From the NCBI GenBank assembly GCA_009739215.1, contig VSJF01000002.1, positions 1,302,001 through 1,366,000 of the forward strand: a DNA stretch of 64,000 bases, read 5' to 3'. The notes beneath the pieces are model-generated. The model had not been told where the DNA came from, did not search any database, and saw nothing but the letters and a program-made list of their open reading frames with translations. Both the position numbers and the translations under genes were made by a program. Origin of the DNA: Floccularia luteovirens. Its lineage: Eukaryota > Basidiomycota > Agaricomycetes > Agaricales > Squamanitaceae. Positions 61,961 through 64,000 of the stretch are shown one piece after another (the first letter of the stretch is position 1; every line of letters begins with the position of its first letter).

Positions 61961-62377
61961 TGTTAAAGTTAGTAGATGCCATAACACAGGCATTAGTAAA
62001 GTATTAGTTCGCACTTTGTGCACTTTAATGTAAATGCCACAATAGTGGCATTAGTAAAATACTTTCATTTCGCACTTTTACACTTAGATTACATTTCTTA
62101 ATGTTTCTCCTTTTGTTTTGTAGTTGTAGGTCCACTGAGTGTTGCAAAACACTCAAACGCGATATAGTGGACACTATTTATCACGCCTTATGGTTTCCTG
62201 GGTACAACAGGGCCAAACAAGTGCGCTTTCCTTATGTATCTAGAGATAGATACTAGATACTTGCTGAAAACAAAGTTAATCATATTACACTTGTTTGAAC
62301 GCATTTTAGAGGGTTTCTTGCATTGTATCTGACTGCTTACAGTAGTACAATTGCAGAGTTCGGTTTGAACTTCAACA
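61961..62377 (+). repeat. LTR C2, 5' LTR of copia element C
   Basis: 417 bp, TGTTAAAGTTAG to AACTTCAACA. The ends form near-perfect 10-bp inverted repeats. It is followed directly by a primer-binding site and a gag gene. Identical in length to C1. Confidence 0.9.
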
Positions 62378-62390
62378 GGTTATGGGCCCC
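62378..62390 (+). other. copia C primer-binding site (half-tRNA iMet type)
   Basis: GGTTATGGGCCCC directly after LTR C2. It is complementary to GGGCCCATAACC, the anticodon-loop region of initiator tRNA-Met, which carries the CAU anticodon. Drosophila copia is known to prime from such an internal tRNA fragment. Confidence 0.7.
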
Positions 62391-62533
62391 GGCCTCTAAA
62401 ACTTAATACAAAGTTCTTTCTGTGTGTTGCTGTTGCTTTAACTGTTATTACAGTTACTTGGCCTAGCTATTAGTCTTATCAGACTACAAATTTCGTCTCA
62501 GAGACACTTCTTGACTTGGGGTACTTGATCAAA

Positions 62534-63128
62534 ATGTCTGATCCTTCTTCCTCCAAATTCAAAGTACTGTCTAATACAAACTATTCTGAATGGAGTGGTT
62601 GTATGAAGGCTTGGCTAATGAAGATGGGTTATTGGAAGTTGGTGAGTGGCAAAGAGAATAAGCCCACTAAAGATAGTGATGCTCTCGAGTTATGGGAGCA
62701 AAGAGCAGAGAAGGCAGCAGGTGAAATATTCCTGGCTGTAGACTGTGATCAAAGGGTGTACTTCAAAGATTATGAAGAGGACCCAGTGATGATGTGGAAG
62801 CTTCTGGAGCAAGCCCATGTTCAAAAGAAGCCTGGAGCGAGATTTAATGCCTATGATGAGCTGTTTGGCATTCAGAAAAAGGAAGAGGAGTCCCTTACAG
62901 AACTAGGAATTCGCATTTCTAAGAGTATGGGGGACATTCAAGCACTAAGGCCAGCAGGCTTTACAATTGAGAAGTTAGATGAGGAACTCCAATGCATGTC
63001 ACTCATTAGAGCCCTGCCAGAGGAGTATTCACACCTCACTTCTTCTCTCCTGCTGTTGGACACATTATCCAAAGATGTAATCCTACAAGCCTTTAGAGCT
63101 GAAGAACTCAACCACCAGAGGCGAATTC
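62534..63128 (+). pseudogene. copia C gag, cut by LTR B3
   Basis: An open frame of about 198 codons starting MSDPSSSKFKVLSNTNYSEW, the usual N-terminus of copia gag. It continues with SGCMKAWLMKMGYWKLVSGK and the UBN2-type core: MWKLLEQAHVQKKPGARFNA, IRALPEEYSHLTSSLL. The start at 62534 is favoured over the upstream ATG at 62516. It is undamaged up to 63128, where LTR B3 begins after EELNHQRRI, before any zinc knuckle. The gag protein would form the virus-like particle. Its downstream half, if present, lies beyond the B element, outside the window. Confidence 0.85.
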
Positions 63129-64000
63129 TGTTACAATAGTCTACTGCTATATGTACAGACAGTATAAGATAGTAGTAGAATAGAAGGGAAAGGAAGAATG
63201 AGTTCTGGTTGGAAACCAGTGGTCTTATATAGATACCAGAGGTGCTTCTATCAGGGTTGCCTAGAAGCACTCAGGGTAGACTAGAAGCACTGGTATCATA
63301 GCAACAGAAGTAGACTAGAAGCTGTCAGGGTAAGCTAGAAGCACTACTCTGAGCAGTCTAGAACAGTAGTCTAGGCCTTCCTGTATTATATATAAGGAGG
63401 CCTCTGTAGCATACTTTCCCCCCAACTGAATACACACTATTCACACACTAACAGGTTATGGGCCCTCAGCTCTAACTGTGCCCCTCCATTAACTCCTTGT
63501 CTTACTTGTCCACTGTGCTTGCTCAACTACTATCTCCTCTACTCCCTAACTTTTTCCTACTTAGTTTATCTTTCTCCTTTGTACTCCGAGTTTTTGGGAA
63601 GCTAAACTTAGCTAGTCATTAGCTAGTCAGTCCATAGTAGTCAGTAAGGACAAAAGACCTCCCTCCCAGGGGGTCTCTTCAGTGAACTGTTGGGTCTGTG
63701 CACTTCAGTGGGCCAGCCTTTAACCCACACAGCAATATCTCAGGTAGTCATCCCTGTGAGCTGTGAGGTGGTACAACTGCACTGTAGTTTAAAGGTGTTG
63801 ACATACACTTACTGGTGGTGAAGAAGACCAAAGGACAACAATCCATTCCCCATTCCCCTATTCCCCTCCCTACCCCTCCCTACCCCTCCCTCACTTTTTT
63901 CACTTCTTTTCCTTTCCCTCATCCTTTAATTTCTTTTGGCTGTCCTAGAACCCTACCTTTATCAAGGGCTTGGTTGCATTCTAGTTGACTTGCACCTTTA
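63129..64000 (+). mobile_element. copia element B, 5' end, continuing past the window
   Basis: The 325-bp LTR B3 (63129-63453), TGTTACAATAGTC to CACTAACA, is followed at once by GGTTATGGGCCC (63454-63465), the same primer-binding site as in element C. A leader of at least 530 bp follows, with pyrimidine-rich repeats (CCCTCCCTACC) near 63865-63895 and no long frame. The left flank AATTC (63124-63128) should recur after the 3' LTR. The LTR has a TATATAAGG box at 63389-63397. Confidence 0.85.

Noticed and set aside
1..64000. CRISPR arrays, tRNA genes, rRNA genes and bacterial-type operons
   Set aside because: No regularly spaced short repeats, cloverleaf-like A/B-box pairs or rRNA motifs were recognised by reading; the genes are spliced eukaryotic genes.

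Overview
The window is genomic DNA of a filamentous basidiomycete, probably an Agaricomycete. Genes are split by many short (about 50-65 bp) GT-AG introns, several with CTAAC/CTGAC-like branch points. The conserved genes are fungal: a class IV-type chitin synthase, a MedA-type regulator, a DASH subunit, Ski3, a DOCK exchange factor, Atg5, and DUF3684 and DUF3712 proteins. The species cannot be named from the sequence.

Positions 1-39,200 are a compact, gene-rich host segment. In order: a 5'-complete but 3'-truncated DUF3712 membrane protein (-), a basic low-complexity protein (-), a very large sacsin/HSP90-type ATPase-DUF3684 protein (-), a chitin synthase (-) sharing a short promoter with a CX5R dual-specificity phosphatase (+), the Ski3 TPR subunit (+), a LETM1-family mitochondrial protein (-) divergent from Mediator subunit 27 (+), a MedA-like regulator (+), a DOCK-family GEF (-) divergent from a Spc34-like DASH subunit (+), and Atg5 (-). 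For the chitin synthase, phosphatase, LETM1, Med27, MedA, Spc34 and Atg5 genes I traced splice junctions by hand; where all exons were traced, the reading frame closes exactly.

Positions 39,200-64,000 are a nested LTR-retrotransposon island that begins only about 100 bp upstream of the ATG5 start codon. Six LTR families (called A-F here) are present. A Ty1/copia element (A-type LTRs, minus strand) was split by a Ty3/gypsy element whose LTRs E1 and E2 are flanked by a shared 4-bp ATGT. That gypsy element was then hit by solo LTRs of families A, D and F, and by or next to a stretch carrying a Zn2Cys6-like ORF and a 185-bp direct repeat. To the right, a second decayed gypsy element (plus strand) is interrupted by solo LTRs of families B and C. 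It is then cut by a family C copia element, itself cut by a family B copia element that runs off the window. Eight solo LTRs have perfect 5-bp target-site duplications and a ninth has a 4/5 match, so the order of insertions can be read directly. Comparison of the two E LTRs shows many TG/CA differences at former CpG sites, a sign of methylation-linked or RIP-like decay.

No CRISPR arrays, rRNA or tRNA genes were recognised. Host genes cover cell-wall synthesis, cytoskeletal signalling, spindle attachment, RNA decay, autophagy and development; they look like ordinary neighbours rather than a pathway cluster. The best candidates for under-described biology are the ATPase-DUF3684 protein ending in a metzincin-spaced HExxH...H motif, and the LTR placed as a possible promoter of ATG5.
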